Below, piece by piece: positions 9,644 through 17,556 of a stretch of 64,000 nucleotides of DNA. Origin of the DNA: Gemmatimonadota bacterium (GTDB lineage: Bacteria > Gemmatimonadota > Gemmatimonadetes > Gemmatimonadales > GWC2-71-9); NCBI GenBank assembly GCA_022563595.1, contig JADFNB010000017.1, forward strand, positions 1 to 64,000. Direction: 5' to 3'. The first letter of the stretch is position 1. Each line of letters starts with the position of its first letter. The notes under the pieces are model-generated. The model saw only the letters and a list, made by a program, of their open reading frames with translations, did not search any database and was not told the DNA's origin. A program made the position numbers and the translations under genes.

Positions 9644-10513
9644 ATGCCGCGCGAGCGGACGGCCGGACCACCGGGTCAGCGGCGTGGGCGCTTCAGCGCC
9701 GATCGGTATGCACTCTTAGGTTTGTTGATTGTGAATCCGCTCGTCGATCCGTCTCAGCGCCCGGTGATCGCCCACCGCGGGGCGTCCGCCCAGGCCCCGG
9801 AGAACACCATGCCGGCGTTCGAGCAGGCCGCCGATCTCGCAGCGGACGCGCTCGAGCTGGACGTCCACCTCAGTGCCGACGGAGTCCCCGTGGTGATCCA
9901 TGATCCGACGCTCGATCGGACCACGGATCGACGCGGACCCGTTGCGGCGTGTACGCTCGCGGAACTGCGTGAAGCGGACGCCGGCGCAACGTTCTCTCCT
10001 GACGGCGGCGGATCGTTCCCGTGGCGTGGGCGCGAGGTGCGGATTCCCACGCTGATCGAGGTGCTCGAGCGCCTCCCGGAGCTACCCCTCCTCATCGAGC
10101 TGAAGAGCGCCGCCGTCCAGCACGCCGTACGACGTCTGCTCAAACAGCAGGATGCCGCGGCCCGGTGTCTCGTCGCCTCGGCGGACCACGCGGCCGTCGC
10201 CGTCTTTCGCGAGCCGCCGTTTCTCGCTTGCGCGTCCCGGCGGGACATCGTGCGGTTGCTGCTGCGCGCCCACCTGGCCGTACCCACGGGCCCCATCGGA
10301 TACCGCGCTCTGTCGGTCCCGGACCGCCACCGCGGTTTTCCGGTGCCCACGACGCGTTTCATCGCGGCGGCGCGCCGGCTGGGGCTCCCGGTACACGTCT
10401 GGACCGTGAACGATCCCGTGGTAGCGCAGGCGCTGTGGCGGAGAGGGGCGGCCGGAATCGTCACCAACGATCCCGCCAAGCTGAGACAGGTGCGAGACGC
10501 GTCGTGGCGCTAG
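9644..10513 (+). CDS. Glycerophosphodiester phosphodiesterase
   Basis: GDPD-family TIM barrel that hydrolyses glycerophosphodiesters to glycerol 3-phosphate and an alcohol. Motifs: AHRGASAQAPENTMPAFE (catalytic His and Asn-Thr), ALELDVHLSADGVPVVIHDPTLDRTTD (metal Glu/Asp and second catalytic His), LPLLIELKS and the C-terminal HVWTVND plus GIVTNDPAKL. The annotated ATG gives an Arg-rich N-terminus; a GTG at 9731, just before NPLVDPSQRPVIAHRGA, would place the start at the usual distance from the first motif. No signal peptide is evident, so it is probably cytoplasmic. Confidence 0.9.
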   Translation: MPRERTAGPPGQRRGRFSADRYALLGLLIVNPLVDPSQRPVIAHRGASAQAPENTMPAFEQAADLAADALELDVHLSADGVPVVIHDPTLDRTTDRRGPVAACTLAELREADAGATFSPDGGGSFPWRGREVRIPTLIEVLERLPELPLLIELKSAAVQHAVRRLLKQQDAAARCLVASADHAAVAVFREPPFLACASRRDIVRLLLRAHLAVPTGPIGYRALSVPDRHRGFPVPTTRFIAAARRLGLPVHVWTVNDPVVAQALWRRGAAGIVTNDPAKLRQVRDASWR

Positions 10514-10601
10514 CGACTGGCCGATTCATCGGCAGAGCCGAGCGGCGGGTTCGCCAACGACCCCTGGTGGGGGAAGCGACCTTGGACTTCGCAAGCGACT
10601 T

Positions 10602-11096
10602 CTAGCGGGGCAGTGATCCCGGACCTCCGGGCGGTCCCGGACGCATGCCGCGGCCGCGGAACCCTGCGCGGCGCCCGAACGCCTCGACGATAGTATCCAA
10701 CCGGTCGCGCTGTTCCGGCGTCAGGACGGCGTGCACCGCGCGGCGCACCGAATCCATGGTAGCGCGCAGCAGGGGGAAGGTCTGTCCCAGAATCGAGTCG
10801 GTGATGGGACGGCTCTCCTCGAAGATCCTGCGGATCGTGGAGCGCTGGTCCTCGGTCAGGTCGAGCCGTTCGTAGAGTTGGGGCACGAACTCGAAGCCGC
10901 GCGCGGGTCCCCCGGCGCCTCCGCGGCCCGCCCGCGGCGGGCCGAACGGCCGCTCGAACGGGAGCGGCTCGGGAACGCGGGAAGCGCGGATGCGCTCGCC
11001 CGCGACCCCGGCGAGCGCACCGGTGAGGAAGGCCACGGTCACCAGGAGGATTCCTTGCAGCCTCAGCTTCCCGAGCGACTCGAGGCCCTGTTTCAT
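10602..11096 (-). CDS. Membrane-anchored LTXXQ (Spy/CpxP/ZraP-like) protein
   Basis: About 164 residues. The N-terminal hydrophobic segment (LQGILLVTVAFLTGALAGVAG) is a signal or anchor, followed by a helical domain with two LTXXQ-type motifs, LDLTEDQRSTIRRIFEE and VLTPEQRDRLDTIVEAF, and a Gly/Pro/Arg-rich C-terminus. Its ATG overlaps the stop of the anti-sigma-like gene (ATGA). Spy/CpxP/ZraP-fold proteins act as periplasmic chaperones or metal-responsive sensors (for example CnrX of the CnrYXH sigma-factor system). Being third in a sigma/anti-sigma operon suggests the periplasmic sensor part, which is inference. Confidence 0.82.
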   Translation of the reverse strand: MKQGLESLGKLRLQGILLVTVAFLTGALAGVAGERIRASRVPEPLPFERPFGPPRAGRGGAGGPARGFEFVPQLYERLDLTEDQRSTIRRIFEESRPITDSILGQTFPLLRATMDSVRRAVHAVLTPEQRDRLDTIVEAFGRRAGFRGRGMRPGPPGGPGSLPR

Positions 11097-11467
11097 CGTA
11101 TCTCCTCCTCCAACGCGCCGAGCAGGTCGGCGGCCGTCGGGTTCCCGTCGCCAGCTACCCAATCGGCGATCTCTGTCGGCACTCCCATCGCAACCGCGAT
11201 CTCCCACTCGGAGGAGCCGCCGGATTCCGTCTGTCCCGGCCCAGGCCCCACCTGTGTGAGCACGGTGAAGGACACGATGGCTATTGCGGCGGCCGCGGCC
11301 AGCATAGGGCGCCGCCATGTGGCGATCTGTCCTATGGTCGTGGCCCGAAACCGGCGCGCGCGCAGTTGCGGGGCCGCGGCGGCGGCGATAGCGTGGACGA
11401 CGTGGTCGAACCGCTCGTCGTCGCGCGTGGGGTCGAGTGGGCTGAAGTCAATCCGGTCGTCAGTCAT
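11093..11467 (-). CDS. Putative anti-sigma factor, single-pass membrane protein
   Basis: A 124-residue protein with a cytoplasmic N-terminal part, a predicted membrane helix (RPMLAAAAAIAIVSFTVLTQV, residues about 53-73) and an extracytoplasmic tail ending in TAADLLGALEEEI. It starts 8 nt inside the end of the ECF sigma gene and ends in an ATGA overlap with the LTXXQ gene. No HxxxCxxC zinc-finger motif is present, so it is not a ZAS-type anti-sigma; the assignment rests on position, size and topology. The order sigma, membrane protein, LTXXQ protein resembles metal-sensing CnrH/Y/X-like modules. Confidence 0.72.
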   Translation of the reverse strand: MTDDRIDFSPLDPTRDDERFDHVVHAIAAAAAPQLRARRFRATTIGQIATWRRPMLAAAAAIAIVSFTVLTQVGPGPGQTESGGSSEWEIAVAMGVPTEIADWVAGDGNPTAADLLGALEEEIR

Positions 11468-12014
11468 TGACGTACTCCTTGAGCGTGCGCCGCCCGAGCT
11501 GCGCCCGTAGCGCCTTCCGCGCCACGAACAACTGCTGACGCGACATCACCTCCGAGATCCCGAGCGCGTGTGCGATCTCCCGGTGTTTCCATCCTTCCAG
11601 GTCGTGCAGCAGTACGACCTCTCGTTGCTGTGGGTTCAGTGTGGCCAAAGCCGTCTCCAGACGATCCCGCAACTCGCCCCGCTCGGCGTCGCGATCGACC
11701 CGGTGGGCGGAGGGTGCGGCGACCTCGTCGAGCGGTATGCCGTTCCGCACGCGTTGGTAGTCCCGCACATTGTGGGCGCGGTTACGCACGATCTGGAGGA
11801 GCCACGCTCCGAACCGCTCAGGCTGCCGCAGGTGGTCGAGCCGGTCGAGGGCCTGGATGTACGCGTCCTGGCAGACATCCTCGGCGTCCATGGCGTTTCC
11901 CACGAGCGCCAGCGCCACAGCGTACGCGGCGCGGTAATGCCGTCGGATCAGCGCCTCGAACGCAGCCGTCTCACCGCGGTGCGCGCGCGCCACCAGCTCT
12001 CGTGTATCGGCCAT
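11460..12014 (-). CDS. ECF-type RNA polymerase sigma factor
   Basis: 184 residues, typical ECF size. Region 2 is present (FEALIRRHYRAAYAVALALVGNAMDAEDVCQDAYIQAL, followed by RPERFGAWLLQIVRNRAHNVRDYQR) and region 4 (LATLNPQQREVVLLHDLEGWKHREIAHALGIS). The recognition helix continues as EVMSRQQLFVARKALR in place of the common SRGTVKSRLHRARK pattern. It leads an overlapping operon with a putative anti-sigma and an LTXXQ protein. The divergent lipoprotein gene at 12146 shares the upstream region and is a likely regulon member. Confidence 0.93.
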   Translation of the reverse strand: MADTRELVARAHRGETAAFEALIRRHYRAAYAVALALVGNAMDAEDVCQDAYIQALDRLDHLRQPERFGAWLLQIVRNRAHNVRDYQRVRNGIPLDEVAAPSAHRVDRDAERGELRDRLETALATLNPQQREVVLLHDLEGWKHREIAHALGISEVMSRQQLFVARKALRAQLGRRTLKEYVND

Positions 12015-12145
12015 GGCTCTATCAATTAGACAGGAAAGCGCGCGTGCGCGTTAGGGGGGGCGCCACACTAACGGTTGGCAGCGGTTGGTTGTCATCTGGT
12101 GTGTAGTGACAATGCGAACCCACCGGAGCACCAAGGAGGACTGGA

Positions 12146-12781
12146 ATGACGAAGACGATTACGCGCGCGCTCACGCAGGTCGCGATCGCCGCCCTGTTCC
12201 TGGCCGGCCCCGCCCTGATCACGGGTTGCGGGGATTCGCTCGACGCGCAGGGGCCCGACGCCAGCCTCGTAAGCCAGGACGGAACCATTGCCGGAACCTG
12301 GCAGATCAACCTGGAAGAGAGCGACCGTCCCGGTGGCAGGCTGCGCGAGCAGCAGTCCAATCGCATGCGCGGCGGCCGGCTGGGCGGACGCTCGGGCGGG
12401 CGCGCGGGTCGGTTCGGCAGGGGTGGCGGCCCCAGGGACAGCGCCCGCGAGGAGGGAGCCCGCCTGCTCACGATCGCGCTCGATGACGAGACCGACGGGA
12501 CCGTGACGTTCGTGCGCGGCAGCGGGCGTGAGATGACGCTGTTCACCGATGGGCGCACCCAATCGACCTCGTTCGGGCGTGGCGATGTGGAGATCGAGGT
12601 GTCGGCGTCCTGGGAAGGTGATGCGCTCGTCGTCCGGCGCACGATGCCTCGCGGCACCATGACCGAGACGTATTCGCTGTCGCCCGACGGCACCCAACTC
12701 ATCGTCGTGACGACGATCGAGAACGACCGATTGGACGAGCCTATCGAATTCCGCCGAGTGTACGATCCGGCCAGCAACTAG
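12146..12781 (+). CDS. Arg/Gly-rich lipoprotein of unknown function
   Basis: 211 residues preceded by an AGGAGG ribosome binding site. The lipobox LITGC places the lipidated Cys at residue 28. The mature part has a short strand-like segment (TIAGTWQINLEES), a low-complexity RGGRLGGRSGGRAGRFGRGGG tract, and a beta-rich C-terminal half (LLTIALDDETDGTVTFVRGSG, LSPDGTQLIVVTTIEND) that looks like a lipocalin-type sheet. It is divergent from the ECF operon, 131 bp from the sigma start, so may be an output of that sigma. I do not recognise a named family. Confidence 0.7.
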   Translation: MTKTITRALTQVAIAALFLAGPALITGCGDSLDAQGPDASLVSQDGTIAGTWQINLEESDRPGGRLREQQSNRMRGGRLGGRSGGRAGRFGRGGGPRDSAREEGARLLTIALDDETDGTVTFVRGSGREMTLFTDGRTQSTSFGRGDVEIEVSASWEGDALVVRRTMPRGTMTETYSLSPDGTQLIVVTTIENDRLDEPIEFRRVYDPASN

Positions 12782-12939
12782 ACCTCCCCCCGGTCCCCGC
12801 TCCATGACGGAGAGGGGACCGAGCGGTGATGATCGGCCTCGCGCGAGGCACGGTTCATGCCTGCTTTATCCTCGATTCATTATCGCTTGCGGGCACCTTC
12901 CGCCTCTTGATCTGGCGGGTGGGCGGTCAGGCGAGTACG

Positions 12940-12962
12940 TTAGCCAACTGCACATTGGCTAA
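12940..12962. promoter_or_regulatory. Perfect 8-bp dyad upstream of the aldolase gene
   Basis: TTAGCCAA, 7 nt, TTGGCTAA: a perfect inverted repeat with AT-richer arms than its surroundings, centred about 42 bp before the aldolase ATG. The position suits a transcription-factor operator or an mRNA 5' hairpin. Which factor would bind is unknown. Confidence 0.5.
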
Positions 12963-12992
12963 GTTCCTGCAATCAAACGAGGTACGGATCGG

Positions 12993-14015
12993 ATGTCGAA
13001 GTACGATCTCGCGTCTATCGCGCGCGCCATGGTCGCGCCGGGCAGGGGGATCCTAGCGGCCGACGAGAGCTTCCCGACCATCGAGAAGCGGTTCAAGAGC
13101 ATCGGGCAGCCCTCATCGGAGGAAAACCGCCGCGCCTACCGCGAACTGCTGTTCACTACGCCCGGCATCGGCGAATTCATCAGTGGTGTCATCACGTTCG
13201 ACGAGACTCTCCGGCACAAGCGCAACGACGGCACGCCGTTTCCAGAGGTACTGAAGCAGGCGGGCGTGATCCCGGGGGTCAAGGTCGATAAGGGTGCCAA
13301 GGCGCTGGCCGGCTTTCCGGGTGAGAAGATCACCGAGGGCCTGGACGGGCTGCGGGACCGGCTGGCGGAGTACTACGATCTCGGAGCGCGCTTCACGAAA
13401 TGGCGCGCGGTGATCACTATCGGTCACGGGCTCCCGACCGGTTTCTGCATCGATGCCAACGCTCACGGCCTCGCGCGATACGCGGCGCTGAGCCAGGAAG
13501 CCGGCCTCGTGCCGATCGTTGAGCCGGAAGTGCTCATGGACGGCGAGCACGACGGCGAGCGCTGCGAGCAGGTTACCGAGATGGTGTTGAAGACCGTGTT
13601 CTTCCAGTTGCACGCGCACCACGTGCTGCTCGAAGAGATGCTGCTCAAGCCGAACATGGTACTGCCTGGCAATAAGAGCGCGAAAAAGTGGAGCGTGGGA
13701 CAGGTGGCCGAGACGACGGTGCGCTGCCTCGGACGCGCCGTGCCCGCCGCCGTTCCGGGCATCGTCTTCCTTTCGGGCGGCCAGACGCCGGAGAAAGCGA
13801 CGGCGCGCCTGAACGCCATGAACGCGCTCGGCCAGCACCCGTGGGAGCTGAGCTATTCCTATGGGCGCGCCCTCCAGGACGCGGCGCTCAAGGCGTGGAA
13901 AGGCGACGCGGCCAACGTCGAGGCGGCACAGCAGGCGTTCGAGCACCGCGGCAGGTGCGTGAGCGCGGCTCGCTACGGGAAGTACTCGGAGAAGATGGAG
14001 ATGGCAGTGGCATAG
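12993..14015 (+). CDS. Class I fructose-bisphosphate aldolase
   Basis: 340 residues, similar to the metal-independent class I aldolase of animals and plants (fructose 1,6-bisphosphate to glyceraldehyde 3-phosphate plus dihydroxyacetone phosphate). Signatures: PGRGILAADES at the N-terminus, ITFDETL, GVIPGVKVDKG, FTKWRAVI, VPIVEPEVLMDGEHD, the Schiff-base lysine in EEMLLKPNMVLPG (near residue 219), FLSGGQTPEKATARLNAMN and WELSYSYGRALQ. GAGGT lies about 9 nt before the ATG. The gene is monocistronic, with a perfect dyad just upstream. Confidence 0.96.
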   Translation: MSKYDLASIARAMVAPGRGILAADESFPTIEKRFKSIGQPSSEENRRAYRELLFTTPGIGEFISGVITFDETLRHKRNDGTPFPEVLKQAGVIPGVKVDKGAKALAGFPGEKITEGLDGLRDRLAEYYDLGARFTKWRAVITIGHGLPTGFCIDANAHGLARYAALSQEAGLVPIVEPEVLMDGEHDGERCEQVTEMVLKTVFFQLHAHHVLLEEMLLKPNMVLPGNKSAKKWSVGQVAETTVRCLGRAVPAAVPGIVFLSGGQTPEKATARLNAMNALGQHPWELSYSYGRALQDAALKAWKGDAANVEAAQQAFEHRGRCVSAARYGKYSEKMEMAVA

Positions 14016-14052
14016 CGGGCGGACAGGCGGACAGGCGGATAGGTGGACGGGC
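14014..14052. repeat. Short degenerate tandem repeat (GGCGGACA units)
   Basis: Just after the aldolase stop the sequence runs through about four degenerate 8-bp units of the type ggcggaca, ggcggaca, ggcggata, ggtggacg. It is a short slippage-type repeat with no visible coding role. Confidence 0.5.
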
Positions 14053-14092
14053 GGTGGATCGTTGAATCCATCGCCCGTGTTCGTACGTTGGT

Positions 14093-15697
14093 ATGTTAAG
14101 TCATATGGCCGAAACGATCAGCGCGGAGTTCCTGGCCCTCCAACAGGCCCTGGCGGGCCGCTACTCGATCGAGCGAGAGCTGGGTCGGGGCGGGATGGGT
14201 ATCGTCTTGCTCGCCCGTGACGTCGCGCTGGACCGACTCGTGGCGATCAAGCTCCTCCCGCCGGCCCTTGCCGCTGATCCCGGGCTGCGTGATAGGTTTC
14301 TGCGCGAGGCAAGAACGGCGGCCGGTCTCTCACATCCCAACATCGTGCCGATCCATGACGTCGAGGAACAGGGCGATCTCGTGTTCTTCGTCATGGCTTA
14401 TGTGGACGGTGAGACGCTACGTGAACGGGTCGCGCGCGCCGGGCCGCTCACACCGCGCTACGCAATGAAGCTGTTACAGGAGGTTGCCTGGGCACTTGCC
14501 TACGCGCACCAACGCGGCGTCGTGCACCGGGACATCAAGCCCGACAACATCATGATCGAGCAGGCCACCGACCGCGGGATGGTCGCCGATTTCGGGATCG
14601 CCAAGCTGGTGCGAGACGGCGCAGCAGGGTCCAGCGGAGAAATCATCGGGACCGCCCGCTACATGAGTCCTGAACAAGCCTGTGGGGAGGATGTCGATGC
14701 GCGCAGCGATCTCTATTCGTTGGGCGCCACCTTTTTCTACGCGCTCACCGGCCGCGCCCCGTTCGAAGGATCCAATCTGCCGGCGATTCTCGCGCAGCAG
14801 GTCTCCAGTCCAGCGCCGGTGGTGCAGACGATCCGCCCCGAGGTGCCGGACCGGCTCGCCTCTATCATCGATAAGTGTCTCCGCAAGGCGCCGGATGATC
14901 GCATCCAGACCGGGGACGACGTAGCGCGGGCGGTTGGCGAAGCGCGCGGCCGCGATTTCCGCGCGCCGCCCCTCGTGAGGAGCTTTGTGCGCAACGCGGA
15001 GATCTCGACGATGGTGCTGATCGCGGCGGCCGTGGGTGGAACGGGCGTCAACATTGGGAGCGATGCACATATCATCGTCGCCGGGCCCGGCATCATCGGC
15101 ACGATCCTCGTCATCCAGCTCGTTCTCCTCGCCCGGCGGCTGCTGCGTGAGGGGTATGCTTTCGACGACATTCGCGCGGCTCTCATTGCTGAAGCGCAGA
15201 TCCAGGCGGAAGAGGCAGAGGCGATCCTGAAGCGCCGCTGGCTCCGCCGCCTCGATACCATGTGGCACCGCTTGTGGGCCGGCAAGTTCGGCCGCTGGTT
15301 CTTCCGCTGGGCCGGAGCGGGAATCAAGCCGCCCGCCAAGCCGGCCCTCCCCTCGACGGACCGCACGGAGCTGGTCCTCGGCCGAGCCGCGGTGGACGTG
15401 TACGAGGAGTTCTCGCAACAAGACCGTACGCGGTTCGGGGACGTGCCGTCAGTCGTCCACAACCTGGAACGACATGCGGAGCGGCTGAGGGAGCGGGGCG
15501 TCACGGGCGAGCAGTTGACGGCCACTGTGGCGGCGCTCGAGAACGTGCGCATAGCGTTGCTGCGCCTTCGCGCCGGTACGGGGAGCGTTGAGGATCTGAC
15601 GCTGTATCTGGAAAGGGCGCGGGGCATCGGCGAAGCGGTGGACCGGCAACTGGAGGGGCGGCGCGACGTCGACCGGCTGCTGAAAGATGGAGCATAA
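14093..15697 (+). CDS. Serine/threonine protein kinase with C-terminal membrane and helical region
   Basis: 534 residues. The kinase domain covers about 20-290: GRGGMGIVLLARD, VAIKLLPP, VVHRDIKPDNIM, VADFGIAKL, IGTARYMSPEQA and RSDLYSLGATF. It is followed by two hydrophobic segments (ISTMVLIAAAVGGTGVNIG and IIVAGPGIIGTILVIQLVLLA, about residues 300-350), then a long helical and charged C-terminus with no recognised domain (YEEFSQQDRTRFGDVP, VHNLERHAERLRERG), perhaps a coiled coil for partner binding. A second ATG at 14105 (MAETISAEF) is an alternative start. A small CPXCG gene begins 18 bp after the stop, so the two are probably co-transcribed. Confidence 0.92.
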   Translation: MLSHMAETISAEFLALQQALAGRYSIERELGRGGMGIVLLARDVALDRLVAIKLLPPALAADPGLRDRFLREARTAAGLSHPNIVPIHDVEEQGDLVFFVMAYVDGETLRERVARAGPLTPRYAMKLLQEVAWALAYAHQRGVVHRDIKPDNIMIEQATDRGMVADFGIAKLVRDGAAGSSGEIIGTARYMSPEQACGEDVDARSDLYSLGATFFYALTGRAPFEGSNLPAILAQQVSSPAPVVQTIRPEVPDRLASIIDKCLRKAPDDRIQTGDDVARAVGEARGRDFRAPPLVRSFVRNAEISTMVLIAAAVGGTGVNIGSDAHIIVAGPGIIGTILVIQLVLLARRLLREGYAFDDIRAALIAEAQIQAEEAEAILKRRWLRRLDTMWHRLWAGKFGRWFFRWAGAGIKPPAKPALPSTDRTELVLGRAAVDVYEEFSQQDRTRFGDVPSVVHNLERHAERLRERGVTGEQLTATVAALENVRIALLRLRAGTGSVEDLTLYLERARGIGEAVDRQLEGRRDVDRLLKDGA

Positions 15698-15715
15698 CGA
15701 GGCGGAGCAAACGCC

Positions 15716-15916
15716 GTGAACGAAGCGGCCTTCGAGACGGACGCTGAGGTGACCTGTCCGCACTGTGGCGAGCGGGTCTCCATCGGCCTGGATCCGGGAA
15801 GCGGCGGGACGCAAACGTACGTCGAGGACTGCCCGGTCTGCTGTCGCCCGTGGCAGGTACGTGTGCGGTTCGACGCTCACGGAGGCGCCGAGGTGTGGGT
15901 GGAACCCGCCAGCTGA
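15716..15916 (+). CDS. CPXCG motif-containing cysteine-rich protein
   Basis: 66 residues from a GTG start. Two cysteine pairs, VTCPHCGE near the N-terminus and EDCPVCCRPW in the middle, are spaced like a zinc ribbon and match the small CPXCG family, whose function is unknown. The C-terminal half is a strand-rich, acidic tail (WQVRVRFDAHGGAEVWVEP). It lies 18 bp downstream of the kinase and is probably in the same transcript. Confidence 0.85.
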   Translation: MNEAAFETDAEVTCPHCGERVSIGLDPGSGGTQTYVEDCPVCCRPWQVRVRFDAHGGAEVWVEPAS

Positions 15917-16024
15917 GAGACTAGTGGAGCGTATCTCAGTGCGTGTCAGTAAGCGAGTCGTCGCTTCGCGTGCCAGCGGCGCCGCTCAGCGTTGCGCTGC
16001 CGACGCAACTTTGGTTACAGCCCG

Positions 16025-16663
16025 CTAGAGCCCGGCGGCGTCTACGATCACGACGCCTGCTTCTTCCAGCTCGCGTCGCACGCGCTCGTCCGAGGACGGA
16101 TCGACGGGACGGGCTAGATCCCACACGACCTGGGTGCCAAACCCTTCGGCAGCAGCGTCCTCCGCCGTCCACTTGACGCAGTAGTCACGCGCCAGACCGC
16201 AGACCACTACGTCGCCGATCCCACGATCCTTCAGATACCCGGCGAGTCCGGTCGCGCCTCGCACGCCACGGTCATTCCAGTTGTTGCGCAGCCCGCTATA
16301 GGAATCGACGCGCGGGTCAGTGCCCTTGCGGATGATCACCGAGACCAGGTCCCAGGGAAGATCGCCGCGCAGCGCGGCACCGGGCGTTCCCTGCACGCAG
16401 TGGTCGGGCCAAAGTACCTGCTCGTGACCGTAGAGATCGATCACATCGAGCGGCTTGCGACCTTCGTGGTTGCTGGCGAACGAGACGTGGCTCTTGGGAT
16501 GCCAATCCTGGGTTGCGACATGGAGACCGAAGCGGCCGGACTCCATCAGAAAGCCGATCGGCTCGACGATCACATCCCCTTCCACGACGGGGAGCGCGCC
16601 GCCTGGCATGAAGTCCGGCTGCAGGTCCACGATGATCAGCGCCGTGGTTTCACGATCGCTCAT
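16025..16663 (-). CDS. pncA: Nicotinamidase / isochorismatase-family hydrolase
   Basis: About 212 residues from ATG at 16663. Cysteine hydrolase fold converting nicotinamide to nicotinate for NAD salvage. Visible features: LIIVDLQPDFMPGGALPV (catalytic Asp), TQDWHPKSHVSFA (metal Asp and His residues), LWPDHCVQGTPGAAL (PncA-type WPxHCVQGTxGA motif), a Lys in VIIRKGTDP, and the nucleophile Cys in VVCGLARDYCVKWTA. These are the specific PncA motifs rather than the general isochorismatase pattern. The aldo-keto reductase gene ends 14 bp upstream on the same strand, so the two may be co-transcribed. Confidence 0.92.
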   Translation of the reverse strand: MSDRETTALIIVDLQPDFMPGGALPVVEGDVIVEPIGFLMESGRFGLHVATQDWHPKSHVSFASNHEGRKPLDVIDLYGHEQVLWPDHCVQGTPGAALRGDLPWDLVSVIIRKGTDPRVDSYSGLRNNWNDRGVRGATGLAGYLKDRGIGDVVVCGLARDYCVKWTAEDAAAEGFGTQVVWDLARPVDPSSDERVRRELEEAGVVIVDAAGL

Positions 16664-16677
16664 CTGCGTCACGTCCG

Positions 16678-17553
16678 TCAGGCCCGGGAAAACTTGGCGT
16701 CGTCGATTGCCTTCAGCTCGTCGGCGGAGAGCGATACTGCGGCGGAACTGACCGAGTCCAGCGCGTGCGCGACGGATCGGGCGGCCGGTATGGGGATCAC
16801 CGTCGCGCCCCGTGCGGCCACCCAGGCGAGTACCACGGCGTGCGGCGAGACACCGTGCCGCGCGGCGATGGGCCGGAGCACGGGATGGGTGGGCAGCTTC
16901 TTGTTCAGACGACCACCGCCGACAGGGCTGTATGCCAGGAAACCGATTCCCTCGCGCGCGCAGTACCTGACCACGCCCGTCTCGACCGCCTCGCGGAAGA
17001 ACGGATTCAACCGGTTCTGCACGCTCGTGATCGGGACCACGCGCCGCGCCGTCTCGATCTGATCGACCGATACGTTGGACAACCCCACCCACCGTATCTT
17101 CCCCTCGTCTCGCAGCCGCGCGAACGCGCCGGCGCTCTCCGCGAACGGGACGTCGGGATCCGGAGCGTGGAACTGGTAGAGGTCGATCCGTTCTACTCCG
17201 AGCGCCGCGAGGGAACGGTCACACGCCCGGTAGATGTGCTCCGGCTGCCCGTTGCGCTCCCAGCGACCTCCGGGCCGCGTCAGGCCCCCTTTGGTCGCGA
17301 CGATGAGCCCGTCGCGGTCTCCGCTCCAGCCGGCCAGCGCTTTGGCGAAGAGGCGCTCGTTATGCCCGATGTCGTCGTCGTCGAGGCAGTATACGTCCGC
17401 CGTATCGAGCAGCGTCACGCCGGCGTCGAGTACTGCATGTATGACACGGACAGCCTCGGTTTCGCCAGGGCGGTCGGATAGCGAGAGAGGCATTCCACCG
17501 AAACCAACCACCGTGACGGCGGGGGCGTCCGGGCCGAGCGGTATGGTGCGCAT
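16678..17553 (-). CDS. Aldo/keto reductase
   Basis: 291 residues, (beta/alpha)8 NADPH-dependent oxidoreductase. The catalytic tetrad is visible: Asp and Tyr in LLDTADVYC, Lys in VATKGGL and His in YQFHAPDP. Other family strings are GKIRWVGLSNVSVDQIE, VQNRLNPF, FLAYSPVGGG and a C-terminal cofactor-binding TVIPIPAARSVAHALDSV. The substrate is not predictable. It starts 4 bp after the tricorn-like protease stop and precedes pncA by 14 bp, forming a likely three-gene minus-strand run. Confidence 0.92.
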   Translation of the reverse strand: MRTIPLGPDAPAVTVVGFGGMPLSLSDRPGETEAVRVIHAVLDAGVTLLDTADVYCLDDDDIGHNERLFAKALAGWSGDRDGLIVATKGGLTRPGGRWERNGQPEHIYRACDRSLAALGVERIDLYQFHAPDPDVPFAESAGAFARLRDEGKIRWVGLSNVSVDQIETARRVVPITSVQNRLNPFFREAVETGVVRYCAREGIGFLAYSPVGGGRLNKKLPTHPVLRPIAARHGVSPHAVVLAWVAARGATVIPIPAARSVAHALDSVSSAAVSLSADELKAIDDAKFSRA

Positions 17554-17556
17554 GTC

